From: Alphaproteobacteria bacterium
Lineage (GTDB): Bacteria; Pseudomonadota; Alphaproteobacteria; UBA6615
DNA: 64,000 nucleotides
Direction: 5' to 3'
NCBI GenBank assembly: GCA_002727315.1
Contig: PBWR01000011.1
Coordinates: 1-64,000, forward strand
In this document: positions 10,248-19,834 of the stretch, piece by piece
How the letters are laid out: every line of letters begins with the position of its first letter
How positions within the stretch are numbered: the first letter of the stretch is position 1
Notes under the pieces: generated by a model
The model's input: the letters and a program-made list of their open reading frames with translations, nothing else
Told to the model about the DNA's origin: nothing
Database searches by the model: none
Made by a program: the position numbers and the translations under genes

Positions 10248-11174
10248 TTAATCCTTCGCGAAGCAGCCCCTGAGTGCATCGGCGACCTGTGCAACCGCGA
10301 CATTGCCCTGATCGCAGAAGCCACCCATGTTGAAGAAGCCGTGCACGACCCCGTCATACAGGTGGTACCGGACCGGGACCCCTGCATTGCGGAGTTTCGA
10401 GGCATATGCCTTGCCTTCGTCGCGGAGCGGATCAATCTGGGCCGCGATCACGACCGCCGGGGCCAGGTCCGCGACGTCCGGCTCCAGGATGGGGGACGCC
10501 CGCGGGTCAAGCCGATTGTCGCCCACATGCATGCCGATCACCCATTGCAGGGTTCGGTCATCGAGGAACATGGTCTCCTCGATCCGGCTCGGCGGCAAGC
10601 CGCCCATATCGGTCATCGGGTAGATCAGGACTTGCAAGAGCGGTTGGGCTGCGCCGTTGCGCTTGGCTTCCTGGGCGACGGTCGCGGTTAGATATCCGCC
10701 GCCACTGTCCCCGGCGATCGCGATCCGGGCGGGGTCGCCGCCGATGTCGCCGGCATTGGCCTGCAGCCAGGTGTAGGTCGCGAAGCAATCTTCCAGCGGG
10801 GCGGGAAAGGGATTTTCGGGTGCGCGCCGATAGGCGGGAACGACGACGATACAGCCGGCATCCTCGGCCAGGGCCGTGTTGGTCCCGTCATAATCCTCCG
10901 GCGCCATCATGCAGCAGCCGCCCCCGTGAAAATATGCCAATACCGGGAAGGGGCCGTCGCCATTGGGTGTGTAGACCTTGGCGCGGATGTCGCCGGCCGG
11001 GCCAGGGATCTGAATATCCTCGATCTTCGCGAGTTCGCGCGACGGTGGGTTGACCTGCTGCCACATCTGGCTGAAGCCATCGCGGGTCGCCTCAAGGCCG
11101 AGTTCGACCGGGTGCGGCATGTCCAGTTTGACCAAGCCGTCGATGAATGTCTTGATCTGCGGATCGATATACAT
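10248..11174 (-). CDS. Alpha/beta hydrolase (HSL/acetyl-hydrolase family)
   Basis: FHGGGCCM and GDSGGGYL motifs; catalytic D/H region DPLRDEG...HGF. Confidence 0.93.
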   Translation of the reverse strand: MYIDPQIKTFIDGLVKLDMPHPVELGLEATRDGFSQMWQQVNPPSRELAKIEDIQIPGPAGDIRAKVYTPNGDGPFPVLAYFHGGGCCMMAPEDYDGTNTALAEDAGCIVVVPAYRRAPENPFPAPLEDCFATYTWLQANAGDIGGDPARIAIAGDSGGGYLTATVAQEAKRNGAAQPLLQVLIYPMTDMGGLPPSRIEETMFLDDRTLQWVIGMHVGDNRLDPRASPILEPDVADLAPAVVIAAQIDPLRDEGKAYASKLRNAGVPVRYHLYDGVVHGFFNMGGFCDQGNVAVAQVADALRGCFAKD

Positions 11175-11321
11175 GGCTCTTCTACCCCTTTGTTTCCCAC
11201 ATTGAAGGCGAGACCGGACACACGCGTCAATGGAAACCCGGCCCGGGTCGGGTCTCTGGTCCGCACCTTGAGGCGGTGCTACGCTTTTCGGCAGGGAGCG
11301 CGGCCTGCCGCGATAACGCTC

Positions 11322-12395
11322 ATGTCCGACAATCTCAACTTCGGTTTCGTCGTCGCAACGGTAGGTGGAGACGATCTCGACGATGCCGCCCTGTACCAGG
11401 AAGTGATTGCGGATTGCCGGCTCGGTCAGTCATTGGGCTATGACAGCGCCTGGATGCTTGAGCATCATTTTTCGGACTATTTCCCGACGCCGAGCCCGCT
11501 GGTCTTCATGTCCCATGTCGCGGCCTACTGTCCCGGACTGAGCCTTGGCAGCTCGGTCCTGGTGGCGCCCTGGTATCAGCCGCTGCGTCTGCTCGGTGAA
11601 ATCTCCATGCTCAGCAACCTGGTCGACGGCGACCTGTTCATCGGGGTCGGCCGGGGTACGGCGAAGATGGAATATGACGCCTTTGACGTGAACATGGAGG
11701 ACGCGCGGGGCCGGTTGCGTGAATGCCTGGAGATTATAGATCTCGGACTGTCGGGAGAGCCGTTCACCTATGACGGTGAGCATTTCAAGATCGGCCGTAC
11801 CATCCAGATTCGGCCGGTGCCGCAACCCGACCGGGTTCACCTGTTCGGCGCCATCGGCAGCCCAGAAAGCGCGCGCCTGACCGGCGAGATGAAGGTGGCG
11901 CCGCTGAATATCTGCCAGTTCCCGTTCCACATTCTCGAGAAGATGTATGCGAGCTGGAACGAAGGGGCCGCGAATGTCGGTTTTGCCGATGGGGGTCGCC
12001 GGCCCGTCGTCGCGCACTGTCTGATGGCCGATACCGACGAGGAAGCCCTTGCCATGGCGCGGACGCACCTGTCCCGGTTCTTCCGGTTGCAGAGCGTTCA
12101 CTACGAGGCGGACAGCGAACCGTGGACCGACATCAAGGGCTACGAGCAGTTCAACCGGTATTTCGGGAATCTGCTCGCCCTGTCGCAGCCGGAGAATATC
12201 GACAAGTTTTCGGCCCACAATTTCGTGGGCAGTGCGAAGACCGTTGCAGGCCAGGTCGAGCGCCTGCACGACATCGGCTTCAACCACATCATAGTGCACC
12301 CGGCGACGGTGGGCGTGCCGCGCGAGATCCGGCACGACACGCTGCGCCGTTTCGCTACAAGCGTCGCACCGGGCTTCTCAGGCGCCTTCGCTTGA
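11322..12395 (+). CDS. LLM class flavin-dependent oxidoreductase (bacterial luciferase-like)
   Basis: MSDNLNFGFVVATV...YDSAWMLEHHFSDYFPTPSPLVFMSHVA...GVGRGTAKMEYDAFDV; luciferase-like TIM-barrel signatures. Confidence 0.9.
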   Translation: MSDNLNFGFVVATVGGDDLDDAALYQEVIADCRLGQSLGYDSAWMLEHHFSDYFPTPSPLVFMSHVAAYCPGLSLGSSVLVAPWYQPLRLLGEISMLSNLVDGDLFIGVGRGTAKMEYDAFDVNMEDARGRLRECLEIIDLGLSGEPFTYDGEHFKIGRTIQIRPVPQPDRVHLFGAIGSPESARLTGEMKVAPLNICQFPFHILEKMYASWNEGAANVGFADGGRRPVVAHCLMADTDEEALAMARTHLSRFFRLQSVHYEADSEPWTDIKGYEQFNRYFGNLLALSQPENIDKFSAHNFVGSAKTVAGQVERLHDIGFNHIIVHPATVGVPREIRHDTLRRFATSVAPGFSGAFA

Positions 12396-12407
12396 TCCGG
12401 GCCGATA

Positions 12408-13646
12408 TCAGTAGGGCGTGGCCTCGACCTGGCCCAGGGAATTGATCAGCACGGATTCGCTCGGTGCGGGCTTGTCGTTGACCCGGTCCAGGCACCAGTC
12501 GGCCAGCATCGTGTACCAGTTTTCCCCCAGATAGGCTGCCGATCCGCCGCCGATCGCGTGGCGCTCGCCTTCGTACATGACGAGCTTCTTCGGCACCGAA
12601 AGCTTGTTCACGAAGTCCTCGGAACATTCAATCGGACTGAGCTCCTCGTCCTGTCCGGCCTGGACGAGGATGGGACATTTAATCTGGTCGACGATCGGGT
12701 CGAGTGAGAACTCGCTGATGAAGTTGTCGAACTCGGCCTCGTCGTCATAGTCGGCCATGAACATGAACCGGAGCTTGAAGGTCGGCGCAGCCATGTTGAA
12801 GATCGTGTAGCAGCCCGGTTCGTGACACACGAAGGACAGGGCTGCCCCTTTCACCTTGTCTCCCAGCTGGGCGGCGGCCTGTGCACCGAAGAACGATCCG
12901 AAGCTGATCCCGAAGATGACCAGGCGGTCTTTGTCGATATTCGGGTGCTGGATCAGCCAGTCGTAGACGGCCTGGGCCGCCTCCATATGATTGTCCTTGG
13001 TGACATAAACGCCGTTGACCGGGCATTCACCCTGGCCGGGCCCGTCATAGACGAAACTCGCCATGCCGCGTTCGAGCATCTTGTCGCCGTACATGGAGCA
13101 CATGATCTCCTTCGATCCGTCCATGCCGTCGATCCCGATGGCGCAGGGGAACTTCTCGCCATCCTTCGGTTCGTGGGGCAGTGCCAGGAAACCCGGCAGG
13201 ACACCATCGCCAAAGGGGATTTCGACGCGTTCGATCGGGCGCGGCGCAAACTCGATATACTTGTCGTAGCAATCGACCATGCGCTGGTTGTAGTCCTTGT
13301 GCAGATCGTTGGCCTCGAAGATCGGCCAGCGAGCGGCCGAATAGAGCAGTGACGCGATGAAGTAGCTCTCGCGGGCGGACACCAGACGATCCTCGGCCTC
13401 GAAGGCCTTTGCCTTGATTTCGCGCCGCCGGGCCGCGCCGGCAAACTCGCGGTGCATGTCTGCGAACTTCTTGGTGCGCATGCCCACCGTGCGGAAATCA
13501 CCAACGGCGTCGGGCCCACACGGAAACATGGTGTAGCCAAGCCGCGGCTGATCCCACTCCATCCCGACAGACGAGATGATTGCATCTAGGATCCAGCGCT
13601 GTTCGGCAAAGCGCTTCATTTTCTGTTCGGTGAAAGCCCGCATCAT
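12408..13646 (-). CDS. Alpha/beta hydrolase similar to 2,6-dihydroxypseudooxynicotine hydrolase/FrsA-like C-C hydrolases
   Basis: N-terminal helical cap region, AIGIDGMDGSKE, FVYDGPGQGE, IFGISFGSFF nucleophile elbow. Confidence 0.8.
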   Translation of the reverse strand: MMRAFTEQKMKRFAEQRWILDAIISSVGMEWDQPRLGYTMFPCGPDAVGDFRTVGMRTKKFADMHREFAGAARRREIKAKAFEAEDRLVSARESYFIASLLYSAARWPIFEANDLHKDYNQRMVDCYDKYIEFAPRPIERVEIPFGDGVLPGFLALPHEPKDGEKFPCAIGIDGMDGSKEIMCSMYGDKMLERGMASFVYDGPGQGECPVNGVYVTKDNHMEAAQAVYDWLIQHPNIDKDRLVIFGISFGSFFGAQAAAQLGDKVKGAALSFVCHEPGCYTIFNMAAPTFKLRFMFMADYDDEAEFDNFISEFSLDPIVDQIKCPILVQAGQDEELSPIECSEDFVNKLSVPKKLVMYEGERHAIGGGSAAYLGENWYTMLADWCLDRVNDKPAPSESVLINSLGQVEATPY

Positions 13647-13737
13647 GGTTCGTCTCCCCAAGAATCCATTTTTTGATTATCAGAGAATTATCTCACCACA
13701 CTGGGCGCGCATTGTCTCGGCGAATTGCGCCGATTGA

Positions 13738-14322
13738 TTATTGGCGAAAGCGTTGCATCAATAATCCGGACATGGCGTCGGCTGACGGCCTGCAAGCATT
13801 GTTGGGCACCCCGAGATTCTGTCCGACAGCGAAACCATCGAACGCCATGAAGGCGATATGCGCGAGGCTGCGGATATCGCCTTGTTCGTGCTCGGGTATC
13901 TCGAGTGCTTCACCGAGAATCTCCGCAAGCCGCTCTTCACACCATCCGAGCAGTTCCCGGCTGTATCCGTCGCTTTCGGATGTGGTGGACAGTGCCTGCA
14001 TCATGTTGTTCGCGAACCCGTTTCGCTCGGCAGGAAGTTCGCACCACAGGAAACGGAAGATCATCCGCACGCGCTCCTCGACTTCGGGTATCGAGTGCGC
14101 ATCGGCTTCCAGGGCATCGAAACGCTGGAGGAGCCATGGGTTGGAGATGGCCCAAAGAATTTCGAGCTTGGAGGAAAAGTAGACATAGATGTTTGATTTC
14201 GAGACACCCGATGCCGCCGCGATGGCCGCCATTGTCGTGCCGACATATCCGTTGTCGGCGAAAAGACTTTCTGCGCCCTTCAGAATGTGATCGCGGACTT
14301 CTTGTTTCTTAACCTGGGCCAT
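13738..14322 (-). CDS. TetR/AcrR family transcriptional regulator
   Basis: HILKGAESLFADNGYVGTTMAAIAAASGVSKSNIYVYFSSKLEIL HTH. Confidence 0.93.
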   Translation of the reverse strand: MAQVKKQEVRDHILKGAESLFADNGYVGTTMAAIAAASGVSKSNIYVYFSSKLEILWAISNPWLLQRFDALEADAHSIPEVEERVRMIFRFLWCELPAERNGFANNMMQALSTTSESDGYSRELLGWCEERLAEILGEALEIPEHEQGDIRSLAHIAFMAFDGFAVGQNLGVPNNACRPSADAMSGLLMQRFRQ

Positions 14323-14414
14323 AAAACCGAACTATATTCGTTATTGACTTGCCGACCATATCGACTAGCATTACCGCCTACAAACGAAATCCGACATGAT
14401 CGGGAGTGAAGAGC

Positions 14415-15497
14415 ATGCGAATTCCAGGCGGGATGCGATTTCAGGAGACCAATCCGGGCAAGCTGACAGGCTTGTTCATGAAACAGTTCCTTATGTCCAG
14501 GGTGACGAAAGGGGAGACCATGGTCCTTCTGTCGGACCTGACGTCGCGTCCGGAATATGTCCAGGCTGGTTTTGCGGCCGCCGAGGAACTCGGGGCTGAT
14601 GCCTACGAGATGCGGGTCAACATGGTGCCGTCGTGGACAAAGGTCGGTGTCGATACGATTGGCAAAACCAATGGCCTGATGGACGCGATGAAGGCGGCCG
14701 ATATTGTCGTGGCGCTTCATATTCCGTTGTTCACGAGCTGGCTGCGCGAGGTGATGGCAACCGGCACCCGGTTCCTGATGATCATCGATGCCCCGGACGA
14801 CCTGGAGACGCTGCTCGCACCCAAGGGCCTGAAGGAGGCGGTAAAGTACGCAGAGAGCCGCTACCAACAGACCAAGGAAGTGCGCGTCCTGAGCGATGCC
14901 GGCACGGACCTGACCTATTCATGCGGCGAGTATCCGGTGATGAGCCAGTGGGGCTACGCCGACGAACCGGGACATTTCGACCAATGGGGTGTTGGCCACA
15001 TCCATACCTTCCCGAACGAAGGCTCAGCCAACGGCACGGTTGTGATGGCGCCAGGCGATATCATTATTCTGCCCTACTGCCGGTACGTGCATGACGAGGT
15101 TCGGCTCGAGATTCGCGACGGGTTTATCCGGAAGGTCGAGGGAGGCCTCGATGCCAAGCTCATGCAGGACTGGCTCGATGACAACAAGGTCGCGGATGAC
15201 GATCTCGATCCGTATGCGGTATCGCATCTGGGCTGGGGGCTGAACCCGCAGGCCCGCTGGTACAACATCGCGCTCAACGGTGACGATCCGGAGCGTTCGC
15301 ACGCGGCCGCGCGGGTCTTCCCGGGCAATTTCCTGTTCTCGACGGGCCCCAACACCCAGGGTGGTGGAAGCCGCAACACGAAGGGACACTGCGATGTGCC
15401 GATGCGCGATTGCACCGTCATCCTCGACAATGAGGTGGTGATCGAGCGGGGTAAGTTCGTCGACGAGAAGATGATCGTCGAGCGGGAGATGCGCTGA
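14415..15497 (+). CDS. 2,5-dihydroxypyridine 5,6-dioxygenase-like protein (NicX family)
   Basis: Full-length similarity by pattern to NicX/M29-like dioxygenases: LSDLTSRPEYVQAGFAAAEELGADAYEMRV, SHLGWGLNPQARW, NTKGHCDVPMRDCTVILDN (H...HxD metal ligands). Confidence 0.82.
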   Translation: MRIPGGMRFQETNPGKLTGLFMKQFLMSRVTKGETMVLLSDLTSRPEYVQAGFAAAEELGADAYEMRVNMVPSWTKVGVDTIGKTNGLMDAMKAADIVVALHIPLFTSWLREVMATGTRFLMIIDAPDDLETLLAPKGLKEAVKYAESRYQQTKEVRVLSDAGTDLTYSCGEYPVMSQWGYADEPGHFDQWGVGHIHTFPNEGSANGTVVMAPGDIIILPYCRYVHDEVRLEIRDGFIRKVEGGLDAKLMQDWLDDNKVADDDLDPYAVSHLGWGLNPQARWYNIALNGDDPERSHAAARVFPGNFLFSTGPNTQGGGSRNTKGHCDVPMRDCTVILDNEVVIERGKFVDEKMIVEREMR

Positions 15498-16333
15498 TGG
15501 CCCTGCGCGACCTTGCAGCATATCCGAAACAGGAGCCGTTCTCCGAGATCGGCGCAAAATATCACGTCCGTGTGCAGGAGCTGGGCGCCGGAGTAACCGG
15601 ACAGTCCTTTGCGTATGGTGACGATCCGTACCAGCAAGTTGCGGTGTTTCCGGCAGCCGAGCCAAACGCGACCGTGGTTGCATTCATGCATGGCGGCGGC
15701 TGGACCAACGGCTACAAGGAGTGGATGGCGTTCATGGCGCCACCGCTGACCGCGGCAGGTATTACCTTCGTCAGTATCGGCTACAGGTTGGCGCCCAGTG
15801 TCAGCTGGCCGACGGGCATTCAGGATGCGGCCCGGGCCGTGCAGTGGATACACGCCAACATTGCCGAGCATGGCGGCGACCCGGACCGGATTGTCATTGG
15901 CGGCCATTCGGCAGGTGGTCACTATGCTGCCTGGCTGGCGGTACGGTCAGATTGGCAAAGCCCGCTGGGCCTGCCGGACGATGTGATCAAGGGCGCATTG
16001 CCCGTGTCCGGGGTGTTCGACTTCACTGAGGGCAACGGAATGCCCATGCGACCCCGGTTTCTGGGCGAAGATCCCGACAACGACCGGGATGCCAGCCCGA
16101 TTCACACGATTTCCCGCACCCCGCCATTCTACCTCTCCTGGGGTGATGCGGACTTTCCCCATCTCATCACCCAGGCCGAACAGATGGCGCGAGCGTTGTA
16201 TAATGCCGGTGGCGACGTCGAAACCCTGGTTTTGGCGGGCTGCGACCATCTGGGCGCGTCCTACGCCTGCGGCGAGAACGGGGGTGTGTGGATCAGTGGT
16301 TTAACCAGCTGGCTGAACAACCACTTTAGATAG
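15497..16333 (+). CDS. Alpha/beta hydrolase, arylformamidase (kynurenine formamidase)-like
   Basis: MHGGGWTNGYKEW, SIGYRLAP, IGGHSAGGHYAAWLA; start codon overlaps the NicX-like stop (TGATG). Confidence 0.85.
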   Translation: MALRDLAAYPKQEPFSEIGAKYHVRVQELGAGVTGQSFAYGDDPYQQVAVFPAAEPNATVVAFMHGGGWTNGYKEWMAFMAPPLTAAGITFVSIGYRLAPSVSWPTGIQDAARAVQWIHANIAEHGGDPDRIVIGGHSAGGHYAAWLAVRSDWQSPLGLPDDVIKGALPVSGVFDFTEGNGMPMRPRFLGEDPDNDRDASPIHTISRTPPFYLSWGDADFPHLITQAEQMARALYNAGGDVETLVLAGCDHLGASYACGENGGVWISGLTSWLNNHFR

Positions 16334-16492
16334 ATTGCGGAAATCGCAGGAAAGTACCCGGATACCGAACGCCGGGGCATTTCGTTAAGCCTTTTTTAGA
16401 CCGTCCCTCATAACGTTAACCCTACCTTCCGAGCAATTGGCACCAGTTGTTGCCGATATTTCGGAAGGGGCAAACGTGGCTCGTTCAATGTT

Positions 16493-17110
16493 GCGAGCGG
16501 TGCAGGAATGGACGGCCTCGAAGCCACGCGCCGCATTCGCAAACTTGAAGACCCCGATCAGTCGAACATCTACATCATCGCGATGACGGCGAATGCACTG
16601 ATCGGAGATCGGGAGACGTGTATTTCAGTGGGAATGAACGACTAACTTCCGAAGCCGATCGACCAGAACAAACTGCTCGCGGCGCTGGCAAAGGCGGGCG
16701 CTGTCGCGCCGACGGTCGCAGAAGACGAGGCCGATATCGTTGAAGACGGTGGGCCGGAATGTTTGGACCGCATGGTTCTCGACCAGCTCGAGGAGACGAT
16801 CGGACAGGAAGCCCTCAACGGTATGCTGGCAATGACAGTCGCCGAGGCGCCGGCGACAGTGGCGCTGATTTCGGCCGTCAACGCGGACGGTGATCTGGAA
16901 ATGATGCGGCGCGAAGTGCATGACATGAGAAGCAATTTCGGAAGCTACGGTGCCATGCGGCTGTGCGAACATGCGCGAGCCATCGAAAAAGCCTGCCGTA
17001 AGGACAATGCCCGCGAGGCATCCGAACTGGCCGACAGGCTGCCGTAGATCGTGGATCAGACCCTCGACCTTCTTAAACAACGCCTGCCAGAACTCAAGAT
17101 CGCCAGCTAA
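16493..17110 (+). pseudogene. Degraded receiver (REC) - Hpt phosphorelay protein remnant
   Basis: Single frame reads ...[64 protein letters not shown]...HDMRSNFGSYGAMRLCEHARAIEKACRKDNAREASELADRLP*IVDQTLDLLKQRLPELKIAS*; stops at 16643-16645 and 17045-17047; N-terminal receiver half absent. Confidence 0.8.
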
Positions 17111-17123
17111 CCCGGGTATACGC

Positions 17124-17840
17124 TCACGTTGCCAGCAGTTCGGGCATCACGTCCTCGACGGCGTCGCGCACAATGCCTGCCGCCGTCTCTGCCAGAAATC
17201 GAATGTCGTCCCTGTCGCTTGCTAGGCTGGACAGCCAGTGCAGGTGGGCAAGGGCATATCCCTCTCCGACATTGGCCCATATGTCGTCCGGCTCCAGGTC
17301 CTCGTCGTTCAGGTCACACACGCGCATGGCGAAAGGTGGCGGGCCGAGATGGACGACCCAGGGAACATCGTCGATCGCACCTGTTTCCGAATCATGGAGC
17401 GCGCCCACCACGAATCCGACGGGGACGTCTTCGGGCTGAAGTTCGGCCGATGACGGCGAGAAAGGCCGGTTCGTCAAGGCGAGACGCTGTTTGAGGTCGT
17501 CGTCGTGAACGCAATTGATGGCCAGCGCGACGAGCTGTGCGACTTCGCGAGGGTCGACCGGCCGTGGTTCCATGAAAATCAGATTGCCGACGGCGAAGCG
17601 CCCATCGTCTTCGAGCGGAAAGTACAGATCCGTCAATTCCCCGGTGGGGATCAGGTCCTCCGGGCGATGGATCACGCGGAGGAAAAACGTGGGCTCCTCG
17701 ATGTGAACCAGCCAGACATCATCGCCATCTTCGGCGAACTCCGGCCAACCGAACAATCGTCCTGCAATAAACCGCGCCATTCTGTCTGGGTGCCAGATGG
17801 CAGGATGAGACGCAAGCGAAACAGGGCTTGCGTCATTCAT
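17124..17840 (-). CDS. Hypothetical protein (238 aa), no recognised domain
   Basis: Long acidic ORF filling the interval between flanking genes. Confidence 0.65.
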   Translation of the reverse strand: MNDASPVSLASHPAIWHPDRMARFIAGRLFGWPEFAEDGDDVWLVHIEEPTFFLRVIHRPEDLIPTGELTDLYFPLEDDGRFAVGNLIFMEPRPVDPREVAQLVALAINCVHDDDLKQRLALTNRPFSPSSAELQPEDVPVGFVVGALHDSETGAIDDVPWVVHLGPPPFAMRVCDLNDEDLEPDDIWANVGEGYALAHLHWLSSLASDRDDIRFLAETAAGIVRDAVEDVMPELLAT

Positions 17841-17890
17841 GCGGATTCGATACCCGCGTAGACAACAAGCAAAAAGGGGGAGAGACAGTC

Positions 17891-18928
17891 ATGAAAGCGC
17901 AAGTTCTGCACAAGGCGGGTGAACCGTTCTCGTACGAAGATGTTCCCGACCCGAAGCCGGGCCCCGGTGAGGCCGTTGCACGTGTGCTGGCTTGCGGTTC
18001 GGGCCTGACGATCCACCATGTGCGCGCGGGGCGTGCGGCGGCGGAATTCCCGATCATTATCGGACACGAAATCACCGGCGAGATCGTCGAGGTGGGATCC
18101 GGTGGTGAGACCGGCGGCCTGCAAGTCGGCGATCCAGTGACATCCTACTTCTATCTGACCGACGGCGAGGACAAGTGGACCCGGCTTGGCCACGATCCCG
18201 TTTCAGCCCACAACGCGGGCTATATCGGCCGACAGATGGATGGCGGCTACGCGGAATACATCAAGCTGCCGGTCCGCAACTTCATCAAGTTGCCCGAGGC
18301 GCTCGACTGGAAGGGCAAGCCGGCCGATGTGGGCGTGATCACGGATGCGATCGCCACGCCGTACAAGGTGTTGACGCGCGCGCGCGTCACTCCGACCGAC
18401 ACCGTTGCGGTGTTCGGTGCCGGCGGCGGGTTGGGCGTGCATCAGGTCATGATGGCGAAATGGGCTCACGCCCGCGTCATCGCCGTCGACGTGATGGCCG
18501 ATAAGCTCAAGGTTTGCCAGGACCTGGGTGCGGACATGGTCGTCGACGCTTCGAACGACCGCGTCGTTGAGGAGATTATGGATTTGACCGATGGGGCCGG
18601 GGTCGATGTGGCGGTCGATTATGTCTCGACCCAGTCAACCCAGGAGCAGGCAGTCGGAAGCCTCGGGGTCCATGGGCGGTTCGTCACGCTCGGCGGCGCC
18701 TGCCAGCCCTTCATGGCGCCGGCGCCCCACATGCTGGCCAAGGAGCTTGAACTGCTGGGCAGCCGCTATTGCACGCGCCAACAAGTCGTTGAATCGCTTG
18801 AGTTGTGCGCACGCGGCGAGGTCTGGCCTTTGGTGACCGAGACCTACAAGCTGGAAGACGCCGAGACCGCACACACCCGGCTCGACCAGGGGCTGGTCAC
18901 CGGGCGCGCCGCACTCGTCATGGACTAG
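17891..18928 (+). CDS. Zinc-type alcohol dehydrogenase (MDR) family
   Basis: GHEITGEIVEVG, VAVFGAGGGLGVHQVMMAKWAHARVIAVD Rossmann motif. Confidence 0.9.
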   Translation: MKAQVLHKAGEPFSYEDVPDPKPGPGEAVARVLACGSGLTIHHVRAGRAAAEFPIIIGHEITGEIVEVGSGGETGGLQVGDPVTSYFYLTDGEDKWTRLGHDPVSAHNAGYIGRQMDGGYAEYIKLPVRNFIKLPEALDWKGKPADVGVITDAIATPYKVLTRARVTPTDTVAVFGAGGGLGVHQVMMAKWAHARVIAVDVMADKLKVCQDLGADMVVDASNDRVVEEIMDLTDGAGVDVAVDYVSTQSTQEQAVGSLGVHGRFVTLGGACQPFMAPAPHMLAKELELLGSRYCTRQQVVESLELCARGEVWPLVTETYKLEDAETAHTRLDQGLVTGRAALVMD

Positions 18929-19803
18929 CCGACCTCGACCGGGTTCGTCAGCACACCGACGTTCGAGACCTCGACCTCGATCGTGTCACCGGCCTTCATC
19001 CACAGTGGTGGGGTCCGGCCAAGGCCGGCACCGCTCGGCGTGCCGGTGGCGATCACGTCGCCGGGCACAAGTTCGGTGAATTTCGAAATATAGGCAATCA
19101 ACTCAGGGATCGAGAAGATCAGGTCGTTGATGCCCGTATGCTGAACGACCTCGCCGTTCAGGCGGGTCTCCAGGGTGAGGGCGGCCGGGTCGGGAATTTC
19201 ATCGTCGGTGACCATGCACGGTCCGAATGCGCCGGACTGGTAGAAGTTCTTACCCGGCATGTACTGGGATGAGTGACGCTGATAGTCGCGCAGCGTGGCG
19301 TCGTTGTAGATGGAGTAACCGCCCACATAGCTCAACGCATCGGCCTCCGACACGCGCCGCGCCGGTTTCCCGATGATCGCGGCCAGTTCGCCTTCATAGT
19401 CGAACATTTCGGATTCGGCTGGCGCCAGGATCGGATGTTTGTGGGGCACATGGCTGTTTGCCCAGCGGGCAAACAATGTCGGGTGATCGGGTAACTCGAT
19501 TCCAGCTTCCTTGGCGTGCTCGCGATAGTTCCAGCCGACACAGATAATCTTTGCCGGGTCGCGGATCGGTTCCAGCAACGTGATGCCGCTGGCCGGAAAA
19601 TCCGAAGCCTTGCCCGAATTGTCGCCGAAACCGGTACCCAAATATTCTGCCACCTTTGCCTTGGCCGTATCGTCAGCGGCCAGATAGTCGCGCAAGGTCG
19701 GAATCGATGTGCCGAATTCGGCACCGAGATCGATGATGCCGCCATCGGGTGCGTAGGTGCCCCAGGATTCGCGATTGACCACTTTAAAACTGATGAGTTT
19801 CAC
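18925..19803 (-). CDS. Fumarylacetoacetate hydrolase (FAH) family protein
   Basis: ICVGWNYREHAKEAG, DYEGELAAIIGK, GYSIYNDATLRDYQ, PGDVIATGTPSGAG. Confidence 0.93.
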   Translation of the reverse strand: MKLISFKVVNRESWGTYAPDGGIIDLGAEFGTSIPTLRDYLAADDTAKAKVAEYLGTGFGDNSGKASDFPASGITLLEPIRDPAKIICVGWNYREHAKEAGIELPDHPTLFARWANSHVPHKHPILAPAESEMFDYEGELAAIIGKPARRVSEADALSYVGGYSIYNDATLRDYQRHSSQYMPGKNFYQSGAFGPCMVTDDEIPDPAALTLETRLNGEVVQHTGINDLIFSIPELIAYISKFTELVPGDVIATGTPSGAGLGRTPPLWMKAGDTIEVEVSNVGVLTNPVEVG

Positions 19804-19834
19804 AATTACCCCCGGTTGGATTCGTTATGATTGA

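Noticed and set aside
14330-14400. TetR operator in the TetR/NicX intergenic region
   Set aside because: Only short imperfect palindromes (for example CGAActataTTCG) visible; not distinctive without footprinting or comparative data
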